Assembly (NCBI RefSeq): GCF_040115645.1
Contig: NW_027096021.1
Span: 558,001-622,000, forward strand
Reading direction: 5' to 3'
DNA from: Euwallacea fornicatus
Taxonomy: Eukaryota > Arthropoda > Insecta > Coleoptera > Curculionidae
DNA: 64,000 nt
Shown: positions 13,015 through 24,856 of the stretch, one piece after another
Position numbering within the stretch: the stretch's first letter is position 1
Layout: the number at the start of each line of letters is the position of its first letter
Translations under genes and position numbers: made by a program
Notes under the pieces: model-generated
Seen by the model: the letters and a program-made list of their open reading frames with translations, nothing else
Told to the model about the DNA's origin: nothing
Databases searched by the model: none

Positions 13015-13824
13015 CTTCCAAGAAAAATAGTACTTTATGTGCTCAAATACACAACTTTTGTGACTTTTCAAACTTTGAAGCTCGATAACTTCGGCAAATG
13101 AGGACCAAATTTGTTAAACAGAGTGTCAAATTAATCAGCTCGATGAGTACTTTAACATGACACAACACATCAGAATTGCATCTTGTTGAACTTCCAAGAA
13201 AAATAGTACTTTATGTGCTCAAACACACAACTTTTGAAACTTTCCAAAATTTGAAGCTCGATAACTTCGGCAAATGAGGACCAAATTTGTTAAACAAAGT
13301 GTCAAATTAATCAGCTCGACGAGATTTTGAATATGTCACAACACATCGTGATTACATCTTGTTGAACTTCCAAGAAAAATAGTACTGTATGTGCTCAAAC
13401 ACACAACTTGTGTGACTTTTCAAACTTTGAAGCTCGATAACTTCGGCAAATGAGGACCAAATTTGTTAAACAGAGTGTCAAATTAATCAGCTCGATGAGT
13501 ACTTTAACATGACACAACACATCAGAATTGCATCTTGTTGAACTTCCAAGAAAAATAGTACTTTATGTGCTCAAACACACAACTTGTGAGACTTTTCAAA
13601 CTTTGAAGCTCGATAACTTCGGCAAATGAGGACCAACTTTGTTAAACAAAGTGTCAAATTAATCAGCTCGACGAGATTTTGAATATGTCACAACACATCA
13701 TGATTACATCTTGTTGAACTTCCAAGAAAAATAGTACTTTATATGCTCAAACACACAACTTTTGTAACTTTTCAAACTTTGAAGCTCGATAACTTCGGCA
13801 AATGAGGACCAAATTTGTTAAACA
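12769..13824 (+). repeat. 6-monomer duplication, copy 1 (1,056 bp)
   Basis: Covers A2 12841, C 13017, Q' 13193, R 13369, S 13545 and a T-left part at 13721. It is repeated at 13825-14880, offset 1,056. The A2 of each copy has acacacacc, and the S of each copy has the rare gaccaactttg. Copy 1 has private changes: gtgag in S near 13588 and gtaac near 13765. It overlaps the end of the 24-monomer duplication, so the two events are nested in time. Confidence 0.88.
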
Positions 13825-14880
13825 AAGTGTCAAATTAATCAGCTCGACGAGATTTTGAATATGTCACAACACATCATGATTACATCTTGTTGAACTTCCA
13901 AGAAAAATAGTACTGTATGTGCTCAAACACACACCTTGTGTGACTTTTCAAACTTTGAAGCTCGATAACTTCGGCAAATGAGGACCAAATTTGTTAAACA
14001 AAGTGTCAAAGTAATCAACTCAACGAGATTTTGAAGATGTCACAACACATCGTGATTGCATCTTGTTGAACTTCCAAGAAAAATAGTACTTTATGTGCTC
14101 AAATACACAACTTTTGTGACTTTTCAAACTTTGAAGCTCGATAACTTCGGCAAATGAGGACCAAATTTGTTAAACAGAGTGTCAAATTAATCAGCTCGAT
14201 GAGTACTTTAACATGACACAACACATCAGAATTGCATCTTGTTGAACTTCCAAGAAAAATAGTACTTTATGTGCTCAAACACACAACTTTTGAAACTTTC
14301 CAAAATTTGAAGCTCGATAACTTCGGCAAATGAGGACCAAATTTGTTAAACAAAGTGTCAAATTAATCAGCTCGACGAGATTTTGAATATGTCACAACAC
14401 ATCGTGATTACATCTTGTTGAACTTCCAAGAAAAATAGTACTGTATGTGCTCAAACACACAACTTGTGTGACTTTTCAAACTTTGAAGCTCGATAACTTC
14501 GGCAAATGAGGACCAAATTTGTTAAACAGAGTGTCAAATTAATCAGCTCGATGAGTACTTTAACATGACACAACACATCAGAATTGCATCTTGTTGAACT
14601 TCCAAGAAAAATAGTACTTTATGTGCTCAAACACACAACTTGTGTGACTTTTCAAACTTTGAAGCTCGATAACTTCGGCAAATGAGGACCAACTTTGTTA
14701 AACAAAGTGTCAAATTAATCAGCTCGACGAGATTTTGAATATGTCACAACACATCATGATTACATCTTGTTGAACTTCCAAGAAAAATAGTACTTTATAT
14801 GCTCAAACACACAACTTTTGTGACTTTTCAAACTTTGAAGCTCGATAACTTCGGCAAATGAGGACCAAATTTGTTAAACA
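13825..14880 (+). repeat. 6-monomer duplication, copy 2 (1,056 bp)
   Basis: A2 13897, C 14073, Q' 14249, R 14425, S 14601, T 14777. The joint is in the chimeric monomer 13721-13896. Its left side is T (tatatg, ttttgt) and its right side is Q (aaag, gacgag, gaatatg). The switch lies between about 13770 and 13824. The 176-bp register is unbroken across the joint. Confidence 0.88.
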
Positions 14881-16112
14881 GAGTGTCAAATTAATCAGCT
14901 CGATGAGTACTTTAACATGACACAACACATCAGAATTGCATCTTGTTGAACTTCCAAGAAAAATAGTACTTTATGTGCTCAAACACACAACTTGTGTGAC
15001 TTTTCAAACTTTGAAGCTCGATAACTTCGGCAAATGAGGACCAAATTTGTTAAACAAAGTGTCAAAGTAATCAACTCAACGAGATTTTGAAGATGTCACA
15101 ACACATCGTGATTGCATCTTGTTGAACTTCCAAGAAAAATAGTACTTTATGTGCTCAAATACACAACTTTTGTGACTTTTCAAACTTTGAAGCTCGATAA
15201 CTTCGGCAAATGTGGACCAAATTTCTTAAACAAAGTGTCAAAGTAATCAACTCAACGAGATTTTGAAGATATCACAACACATCGTGATTGCATCTTGTTG
15301 AACTTCCAAGAAAAATAGTACTTTATGTGCTTAAATACACAACTTTTGTGACTTTTCAAACTTTGAAGCTCGATAACTTCGGCAAATGAGGACCAAATTT
15401 ATTAAACAAAGTGTCAAATTAATCAGCTCGACGAGATTTTGAATATGTCACAACACATCATGATTACATCTTGTTGAACTTCCAAGAAAAATAGTACTTT
15501 ATATGCTCAAACACACAACTTTTGTGACTTTTCAAACTTTGAAGCTCGATAACTTCGGCAAATGAGGACCAAATTTGTTAAACAGAGTGTCAAATTAATC
15601 AGCTCGATGAGTACTTTAACATGACACAACACATCAGAATTGCATCTTGTTGAACTTCCAAGAAAAATAGTACTTTATGTGCTCAAACACACAACTTTTG
15701 TGACTTTTCAAACTTTGAAGCTCGATAACTTCGGCAAATGAGGACCAAATTTGTTAAACAAAGTGTCAAAGTAATCAACTCAACGAGATTTTGAAGATGT
15801 CACAACACATCGTGATTGCATCTTGTTGAACTTCCAAGAAAAATAGTACTTTATGTGCTCAAATACACAACTTTTGTGACTTTTCAAACTTTGAAGCTCG
15901 ATAACTTCGGCAAATGTGGACCAAATTTCTTAAACAAAGTGTCAAAGTAATCAACTCAACGAGATTTTGAAGATATCACAACACATCGTGATTGCATCTT
16001 GTTGAACTTCCAAGAAAAATAGTACTTTATGTGCTTAAATACACAACTTTTGTGACTTTTCAAACTTTGAGGCTCGATAACTTCGGCAAATGAGGACCAA
16101 ATTTGTTAAACA
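14705..16112 (+). repeat. 4-monomer tandem duplication (2 x 704 bp)
   Basis: T-A-B-Ct occurs as T 14777, A 14953, B 15129, chimera 15305, then T 15481, A 15657, B 15833, Ct 16009; the offset is 704. The chimera at 15305 has a Ct left part (gcttaaatac) and an S right part (aaag, gacgag, gaatatg). It also has a private attattaaac change at 15401. The same chimera, with the same attattaaac change, recurs at 25859 and 32369. This duplicated module was therefore itself copied to two other places. Confidence 0.87.
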
Positions 16113-17590
16113 GAGTGTCAAATTAATCAGCTCGATGAGTACTTTAACATGACACAACACATCAGAATTGCATCTTGTTGAACTTCCAAGAAAAATAGTA
16201 CTTTATGTGCTCAAACACACAACTTTTGAGACTTTCCAAAATTTGAAGCTCGATAACTTCGGCAAATGAGGACCAAATTTGTTAAACAAAGTGTCAAAGT
16301 AATCACCTCAACGAGATTTTGAAGATGTCACAACACATCATGATTACATCTTGTTGAATTTCCAAGAAAAATAATACTTTATGTGCTCAAACACACAACT
16401 TTTGTGACTTTTCAAACTTTGATGCTCGTTAACTTCGGCAAATGAGGAACAAATTTGTTAAACAAATTGCCAAATTAATCAGCTGGACGAGATTTTGAAG
16501 ATGTCACAACACATGATGATTACATCTCGTTGAACTTCCAAGAAAAATAGTACTTTATGTGCTCAAACACACAACTTGTGTGACTTTTCAAACTTTGAAG
16601 CTCGATAACTTCGTCAAATGAGGACCAAATTTGTTAAACAGAGTGTCAAATTAATCAGCTCGACGAGATTTTGAAGATGTCACAACACAACAGAATTGCA
16701 TCTTTTGAACTTCCAAGAAAAATAGTACTTTATGTGCTCAAACACACAACTTTTGTGACTTTTCAAACTTTGAGGCTCGATAACTTCGGCAAATGAGGAC
16801 CAAATTTGTTAAACAGAGTGTCAAATTAATCAGCTCGATGAGTACTTTAACATGACACAACACATCAGAATTGCATCTTGTTGAACTTCCAAGAAAAATA
16901 GTACTTTATGTGCTTAAATACACAACTTTTGTGACTTTTCAAACTTTGAGGCTCGATAACTTCGGCAAATGAGGACCAAATTTGTTAAACAGAGTGTCAA
17001 ATTAATCAGCTCGATGAGTACTTTAACATGACACAACACATCAGAATTGCATCTTGTTGAACTTCCAAGAAAAATAGTACTTTATGTGCTCAAACACACA
17101 ACTTTTGAGACTTTCCAAAATTTGAAGCTCGATAACTTCGGCAAATGAGGACCAAATTTGTTAAACAAAGTGTCAAAGTAATCACCTCAACGAGATTTTG
17201 AAGATGTCACAACACATCATGATTACATCTTGTTGAATTTCCAAGAAAAATAATACTTTATGTGCTCAAACACACAACTTTTGTGACTTTTCAAACTTTG
17301 ATGCTCGTTAACTTCGGCAAATGAGGAACAAATTTGTTAAACAAATTGCCAAATTAATCAGCTGGACGAGATTTTGAAGATGTCACAACACATGATGATT
17401 ACATCTCGTTGAACTTCCAAGAAAAATAGTACTTTATGTGCTCAAACACACAACTTGTGTGACTTTTCAAACTTTGAAGCTCGATAACTTCGTCAAATGA
17501 GGACCAAATTTGTTAAACAGAGTGTCAAATTAATCAGCTCGACGAGATTTTGAAGATGTCACAACACAACAGAATTGCATCTTTTGAACT
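16009..17590 (+). repeat. C-D-E-F block in two copies around a G/C chimera
   Basis: Ct 16009, D 16185, E 16361 and F 16537 (175 bp) recur as Ct 16888, D 17064, E 17240 and F 17416 (175 bp) at offset 879. Between them, 16712-16887 is a chimera with a G-like left end and a C-type right half. A rare aggctcg variant marks both Ct copies and the chimera (G at 16071 and 16774), showing that they descend from one parent. Confidence 0.83.
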
Positions 17591-19526
17591 TCCAAGAAAA
17601 ATAGTACTTTATGTGCTCAAACACACAACTTTTGTGACTTTTCAAACTTTGAAGCTCGATAACTTCGGCAAATGTGGACCAAATTTCTTAAACAAAGTGT
17701 CAAAGTAATCAACTCAACGAGATTTTGAAGATGTCACAACAGATCGTGATTGCATCTTGTTGAACTTCCAAGAAAAATAGTACTTTATGTGCTCAAACAC
17801 ACAACTTTTGTGACTTTTCAAACTTTGAAGCTCGATAACTTCGGCAAATGAGGACCAAATTTGTTAAACAGAGTGTCAAATTAATCAGCTCGATGAGTAC
17901 TTTAAAATGACACAACACATCAGAATTTCATCTTGTTGAACTTCCAAGAAAAATAGTACTTTATATGCTCAAACACACAACTTTTGTGACTTTTCAAACT
18001 TTGAAGCTCGATAACTTCAGCAAATGAGGACCAAATTTGTTAAACAGAGTGTCAAATTAATCAGCTCGATGAGTACTTTAACATGACACAACACATCAGA
18101 ATTGCATCTTGTTGAACTTCCAAGAAAAATAGTACTTTATGTGCTCAAACACACAACTTGTGTGACTTTTCAAACTTTGAAGCTCGATAACTTCGGCAAA
18201 TGAGGACCAAATTTGTTAAACAGAGTGTCAAATTAATCAGCTCGATGAGTACTTTAACATGACACAACACATCAGAATTGCATCTTGTTGAACTTCCAAG
18301 AAAAATAGTACTTTATGTGCTCAAACACACAACTTTTGAGACTTTCCAAAATTTGAAGCTCGATAACTTCGGCAAATGAGGACCAAATTTGTTAAACAAA
18401 GTGTCAAATTAATCAGCTCGACGAGATTTTGAATATGTCACAACACATCATGATTACATCTTGTTGAACTTCCAAGAAAAATAGTACTGTATGTGCTCAA
18501 ACACACAACTTGTGTGACTTTTCAAACTTTGAAGCTCGATAACTTCGGCAAATGAGGACCAAATTTGTTAAACAAAGTGTCAAAGTAATCAACTCAACGA
18601 GATTTTGAAGATGTCACAACACATCGTGATTGCATCTTGTTGAACTTCCAAGAAAAATAGTACTTTATGTGCTCAAACACACAACTTTTGTGACTTTTCA
18701 AACTTTGAAGCTCGATAACTTCGGCAAATGTGGACCAAATTTCTTAAACAAAGTGTCAAAGTAATCAACTCAACGAGATTTTGAAGATGTCACAACAGAT
18801 CGTGATTGCATCTTGTTGAACTTCCAAGAAAAATAGTACTTTATGTGCTCAAACACACAACTTTTGTGACTTTTCAAACTTTGAAGCTCGATAACTTCGG
18901 CAAATGAGGACCAAATTTGTTAAACAGAGTGTCAAATTAATCAGCTCGATGAGTACTTTAAAATGACACAACACATCAGAATTTCATCTTGTTGAACTTC
19001 CAAGAAAAATAGTACTTTATATGCTCAAACACACAACTTTTGTGACTTTTCAAACTTTGAAGCTCGATAACTTCAGCAAATGAGGACCAAATTTGTTAAA
19101 CAGAGTGTCAAATTAATCAGCTCGATGAGTACTTTAACATGACACAACACATCAGAATTGCATCTTGTTGAACTTCCAAGAAAAATAGTACTTTATGTGC
19201 TCAAACACACAACTTGTGTGACTTTTCAAACTTTGAAGCTCGATAACTTCGGCAAATGAGGACCAAATTTGTTAAACAAAGTGTCAAAGTAATCAACTCA
19301 ACGAGATTTTGAAGATGTCACAACACATCGTGATTGCATCTTGTTGAACTTCCAAGAAAAATAGTACTTTATGTGCTCAAATACACAACTTTTGTGACTT
19401 TTCAAACTTTGAAGCTCGATAACTTCGGCAAATGTGGACCAAATTTGTTAAACAAAGTGTCAAATTAATCAGCTCGACGAGATTTTGAATATGTCACAAC
19501 AGATCGTGATTGCATCTTGTTGAACT
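17591..19526 (+). repeat. G-H-I and A2 module region
   Basis: Eleven monomers: G 17591, H 17767, I 17943, an R-like monomer without ctgtatg 18119, Q 18295, A2 18471, G 18647, H 18823, I 18999, A 19175, W 19351. G-H-I occurs twice at a 1,056-bp spacing. W ends in cagatcgtg and precedes the first X monomer, as it does at 35009 and 37649. Confidence 0.8.
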
Positions 19527-19702
19527 TCCAAGAAAAATAGTACTGTATGTGCTCAAACACACAACTTGTGTGACTTTTCAAACTTTGAAGCTCGATAACT
19601 TCGGCAAATGAGGACAAAATTTGTTAAACAGAGTGTCAAATTAATCAGCTCGATGAGATCTTTAACATGACACAACACATCATGATTGCATCTTGTTGAA
19701 TT
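19527..19702 (+). repeat. X monomer (aggaca, gagatcttt)
   Basis: A distinct monomer marked by ctgtatg, aggaca and gagatcttt in place of gagtacttt, with tail gttgaattt. Exact-looking copies lie at 35185 and 37825, each preceded by W and followed by P. A derived form X' (gtcggc, cacgac) lies at 55768, 57704 and 59112, followed by L instead. The W-X-P order makes it a useful landmark for aligning blocks. Confidence 0.85.
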
Positions 19703-20635
19703 TCCAAGAAAAATAGTACTGTATGTGCTCAAACACACAACTTGTGTGACTTTTCAAACTTTGAAGCTCGATAACTTCGGCAAATGAGGACAAAATTTGT
19801 TAAACAGAGTGTCAAACTAATCAGCTCGATGAGTACTTTAACATGACACAACACATCAGAATTTCATCTTGTTGAACTTCCAAGAAAAATAGTACTTTAT
19901 ATGCTCAAACACACAACTTGTGTGACTTTTCAAACTTTGAAGCTCGATAACTTCGGCAAATGAGGACCAAATTTGTTAAACAAAGTGTCAAAGTAATCAA
20001 CTCAACGAGATTTTGAAGATGTCACAACACATCGTGATTGCATCTTGTTGAACTTCCAAGAAAAATAGTACTTTATGTGCTCAAATACACAACTTTTGTG
20101 ACTTTTCAAATTTTGAAGCTCGATAACTTCGGCAAATGTGGACCAAATTTCTTAAACAAAGTGTCAAAGTAATCAACTCAACGAGATTTTGAAGATATCA
20201 CAACACATCGTGATTGCATCTTGTTGAACTTCCAAGAAAAATAGTACTTTATGTGCTCAAATACACAACTTTTGTGACTTTTCAAACTTTGAAGCTCGAT
20301 AACTTCGGCAAATGAGGACCAAATTTGTTAAACAGAGTGTCAAATTAATCAGCTCGATGAGTACTTTAACATGACACAACACATCAGAATTGCATCTTGT
20401 TGAACTTCCAAGAAAAATAGTACTTTATGTGCTCAAACACACAACTTTTGAGACTTTCCAAAATTTGAAGCTCGATAACTTCGGCAAATGAGGACCAAAT
20501 TTGTTAAACAAAGTGTCAAAGTAATCACCTCAACGAGATTTTGAAGATGTCACAACACATCATGATTACATCTTGTTGAATTTCCAAGAAAAATAATACT
20601 TTATGTGCTCAAACACACAACTTTTGTGACTTTTC
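19703..20635 (+). repeat. P-block copy 2, left part
   Basis: P 19703, A 19879, B 20055, C 20231, D 20407 and the left part of E 20583, aligned to base 1 onward at offset 19,702. B carries a private T at 20111 (caaattttg). The same change appears at 38409, so the 38-kb P-A-B segment derives from the same parent as this copy rather than from copy 1. Confidence 0.85.
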
Positions 20636-22745
20636 AAACTTTGATGCTCGTTAACTTCGGCAAATGAGGAACAAATTTGTTATACAAATTGCCAAATTAA
20701 TCAGCTCGACGAGATTTTGAAGATGTCACAACACATTATGATTACATCTCGTTGAACTTCCAAGAAAAATAGTACTTTATGTGCTCAAACACACAACTTG
20801 TGTGACTTTTCAAACTTTGAAGCTCGATAACTTCGTCAAATGAGGACCAAATTTGTTAAACAGAGTGTCAAATTAATCAGCTCGACGAGATTTTGAAGAT
20901 GTCACAACACAACAGAATTGCATCTTGTTGAATTTCCAAGAAAAATAGTACTTTATGTGCTCAAACACACAACTTTTGTGACTTTTCAAACTTTGAAGCT
21001 CGATAACTTCGGCAAATGTGGACCAAATTTTTTAAACAAAGTGTCAAAGTAATCAACTCAACGAGATTTTGAAGATGTCACAACAGATCGTGATTGCATC
21101 TTGTTGAACTTCCAAGCAAAATAGTACTTTATGTGCTCAAACAAACAACTTTTGTGACTTTTCAAACTTTGAAGCTCGATAACTTCGGCAAATGTGGACC
21201 AAATTTCTTAAACAAAGTGTCAAAGTAATCACCTCAACGAGATTTTGAAGATGTCACAACAAATCATGATTACATCTTGTTGAACTTCCAAGAAAAATAG
21301 TACTTTATGTGCTCAAACACAACTTTTGTGACTTTTCAAACTTTGAAGCTCGATAACTTCGGCAAATGAGGACCAAATTTGTTAAACAGAGTGTCAAATT
21401 AATCAGCTCGACGAGATTTTGAAGATGTCACAACACAACAGAATTGCATCTTGTTGAATTTCCAAGAAAAATAGTACTTTATGTGCTCAAACACACAACT
21501 TTTGTGACTTTTCAAACTTTGAAGCTCGATAACTTCGGCAAATGTGGACCAAATTTTTTAAACAAAGTGTCAAAGTAATCAACTCAACGAGATTTTGAAG
21601 ATGTCACAACAGATCGTGATTGCATCTTGTTGAACTTCCAAGCAAAATAGTACTTTATGTGCTCAAACAAACAACTTTTGTGACTTTTCAAACTTTGAAG
21701 CTCGATAACTTCGGCAAATGTGGACCAAATTTCTTAAACAAAGTGTCAAAGTAATCACCTCACCGAGATTTTGAAGATGTCACAACAAATCATGATTACA
21801 TCTTGTTGAACTTCCAAGAAAAATAGTACTTTATGTGCTCAAACACACAACTTTTGTGACTTTTCAAACTTTGAAGCTCGATAACTTCGGCAAATGAGGA
21901 CCAAATTTGTTAAACAGAGTGTCAAATTAATCAGCTCGATGAGTACTTTAACATGACACAACACATCAGAATTGCATCTTGTTGAACTTCCAAGAAAAAT
22001 AGTACTTTATGTGCTCAAACACACAACTTTTGAGACTTTCCAAAATTTGAAGCTCGATAACTTCGGCAAATGAGGACCAAATTTGTTAAACAAAGTGTCA
22101 AATTAATCAGCTCGACGAGATTTTGAATATGTCACAACACATCATGATTACATCTTGTTGAACTTCCAAGAAAAATAGTACTTTATGTGCTCAAACACAC
22201 AACTTTTGTGACTTTTCAAACTTTGAAGCTCGATAACTTCGGCAAATGAGGACCAAATTTGTTAAACAGAGTGTCAAATTAATCAGCTCGATGAGTACTT
22301 TAACATGACACAACACATCAGAATTGCATCTTGTTGAACTTCCAAGAAAAATAGTACTTTATGTGCTCAAACACACAACTTTTGAGACTTTCCAAAATTT
22401 GAAGCTCGATAACTTCGGCAAATGAGGACCAAATTTGTTAAACAAAGTGTCAAATTAATCAGCTCGACGAGATTTTGAATATGTCACAACACATCATGAT
22501 TACATCTTGTTGAACTTCCAAGAAAAATAGTACTGTATGTGCTCAAATACACAACTTTTGTGACTTTTCAAACTTTGAAGCTCGATAACTTCGGCAAATG
22601 AGGACCAAATTTGTTAAACAGAGTGTCAAATTAATCAGCTCGATGAGTACTTTAACATGACACAACACATCAGAATTGCATCTTGTTGAACTTCCAAGAA
22701 AAATAGTACTTTATGTGCTCAAACACACAACTTTTGAAACTTTCC
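20636..22745 (+). repeat. 12-monomer duplication, copy 1 (2,110 bp)
   Basis: Runs from the right part of E 20583 through F L J K L J N Q N Q to an A2/C chimera (22517) and the left part of the 22693 chimera. The 2,110-bp length is 12 x 176 minus the 2-bp K deletion. Monomer 22517 begins as A2 (ctgtatg) and becomes C at aaatac. Compared with 2815-3166, one monomer has been lost there by in-register exchange. J at 21637 carries caccgag. Confidence 0.88.
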
Positions 22746-24856
22746 AAACTTTGATGCTCGTTAACTTCGGCAAATGAGGAACAAATTGGTTATACAAATT
22801 GCCAAATTAATCAGCTCGACGAGATTTTGAAGATGTCACAACACATTATGATTACATCTCGTTGAACTTCCAAGAAAAATAGTACTTTATGTGCTCAAAC
22901 ACACAACTTGTGTGACTTTTCAAACTTTGAAGCTCGATAACTTCGTCAAATGAGGACCAAATTTGTTAAACAGAGTGTCAAATTAATCAGCTCGACGAGA
23001 TTTTGAAGATGTCACAACACAACAGAATTGCATCTTGTTGAATTTCCAAGAAAAATAGTACTTTATGTGCTCAAACACACAACTTTTGTGACTTTTCAAA
23101 CTTTGAAGCTCGATAACTTCGGCAAATGTGGACCAAATTTTTTAAACAAAGTGTCAAAGTAATCAACTCAACGAGATTTTGAAGATGTCACAACAGATCG
23201 TGATTGCATCTTGTTGAACTTCCAAGCAAAATAGTACTTTATGTGCTCAAACAAACAACTTTTGTGACTTTTCAAACTTTGAAGCTCGATAACTTCGGCA
23301 AATGTGGACCAAATTTCTTAAACAAAGTGTCAAAGTAATCACCTCAACGAGATTTTGAAGATGTCACAACAAATCATGATTACATCTTGTTGAACTTCCA
23401 AGAAAAATAGTACTTTATGTGCTCAAACACAACTTTTGTGACTTTTCAAACTTTGAAGCTCGATAACTTCGGCAAATGAGGACCAAATTTGTTAAACAGA
23501 GTGTCAAATTAATCAGCTCGACGAGATTTTGAAGATGTCACAACACAACAGAATTGCATCTTGTTGAATTTCCAAGAAAAATAGTACTTTATGTGCTCAA
23601 ACACACAACTTTTGTGACTTTTCAAACTTTGAAGCTCGATAACTTCGGCAAATGTGGACCAAATTTTTTAAACAAAGTGTCAAAGTAATCAACTCAACGA
23701 GATTTTGAAGATGTCACAACAGATCGTGATTGCATCTTGTTGAACTTCCAAGCAAAATAGTACTTTATGTGCTCAAACAAACAACTTTTGTGACTTTTCA
23801 AACTTTGAAGCTCGATAACTTCGGCAAATGTGGACCAAATTTCTTAAACAAAGTGTCAAAGTAATCACCTCACCGAGATTTTGAAGATGTCACAACAAAT
23901 CATGATTACATCTTGTTGAACTTCCAAGAAAAATAGTACTTTATGTGCTCAAACACACAACTTTTGTGACTTTTCAAACTTTGAAGCTCGATAACTTCGG
24001 CAAATGAGGACCAAATTTGTTAAACAGAGTGTCAAATTAATCAGCTCGATGAGTACTTTAACATGACACAACACATCAGAATTGCATCTTGTTGAACTTC
24101 CAAGAAAAATAGTACTTTATGTGCTCAAACACACAACTTTTGAGACTTTCCAAAATTTGAAGCTCGATAACTTCGGCAAATGAGGACCAAATTTGTTAAA
24201 CAAAGTGTCAAATTAATCAGCTCGACGAGATTTTGAATATGTCACAACACATCATGATTACATCTTGTTGAACTTCCAAGAAAAATAGTACTTTATGTGC
24301 TCAAACTCACAACTTTTGTGACTTTTCAAACTTTGAAGCTCGATAACTTCGGCAAATGAGGACCAAATTTGTTAAACAGAGTGTCAAATTAATCAGCTCG
24401 ATGAGTACTTTAACATGACACAACACATCAGAATTGCATCTTGTTGAACTTCCAAGAAAAATAGTACTTTATGTGCTCAAACACACAACTTTTGAGACTT
24501 TCCAAAATTTGAAGCTCGATAACTTCGGCAAATGAGGACCAAATTTGTTAAACAAAGTGTCAAATTAATCAGCTCGACGAGATTTTGAATATGTCACAAC
24601 ACATCATGATTACATCTTGTTGAACTTCCAAGAAAAATAGTACTGTATGTGCTCAAATACACAACTTTTGTGACTTTTCAAACTTTGAAGCTCGATAACT
24701 TCGGCAAATGAGGACCAAATTTGTTAAACAGAGTGTCAAATTAATCAGCTCGATGAGTACTTTAACATGACACAACACATCAGAATTGCATCTTGTTGAA
24801 CTTCCAAGAAAAATAGTACTTTATGTGCTCAAACACACAACTTTTGAAACTTTCCA
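22746..24856 (+). repeat. 12-monomer duplication, copy 2 (about 2,110 bp)
   Basis: F 22869, L, J, K 23397, L, J, N, Q, N, Q, A2/C chimera 24627, Q' 24803, aligned to copy 1 at offset 2,110. The second J again has caccgag and the A2/C chimera is repeated. The joint is in monomer 22693-22868: left ttgaaactttcc (Q'), right aaactttgatgctcg (E), with the switch at 22745-22749. Private changes include ggttatac in the chimera and caaactcac in N at 24275. Confidence 0.9.

Noticed and set aside
19553..19738. 61-codon minus-strand reading frame, with identical copies at 35211-35396 and 37851-38036
   Set aside because: It spans an X monomer and the start of P. It is open only because ctgtatg replaces ctttatg (removing a TAA) and the X right half lacks the TGA found in most monomers. 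A 176-bp period is not a multiple of 3, so no frame can stay open through the array. The three copies are identical because the block was duplicated. No protein family features are visible.
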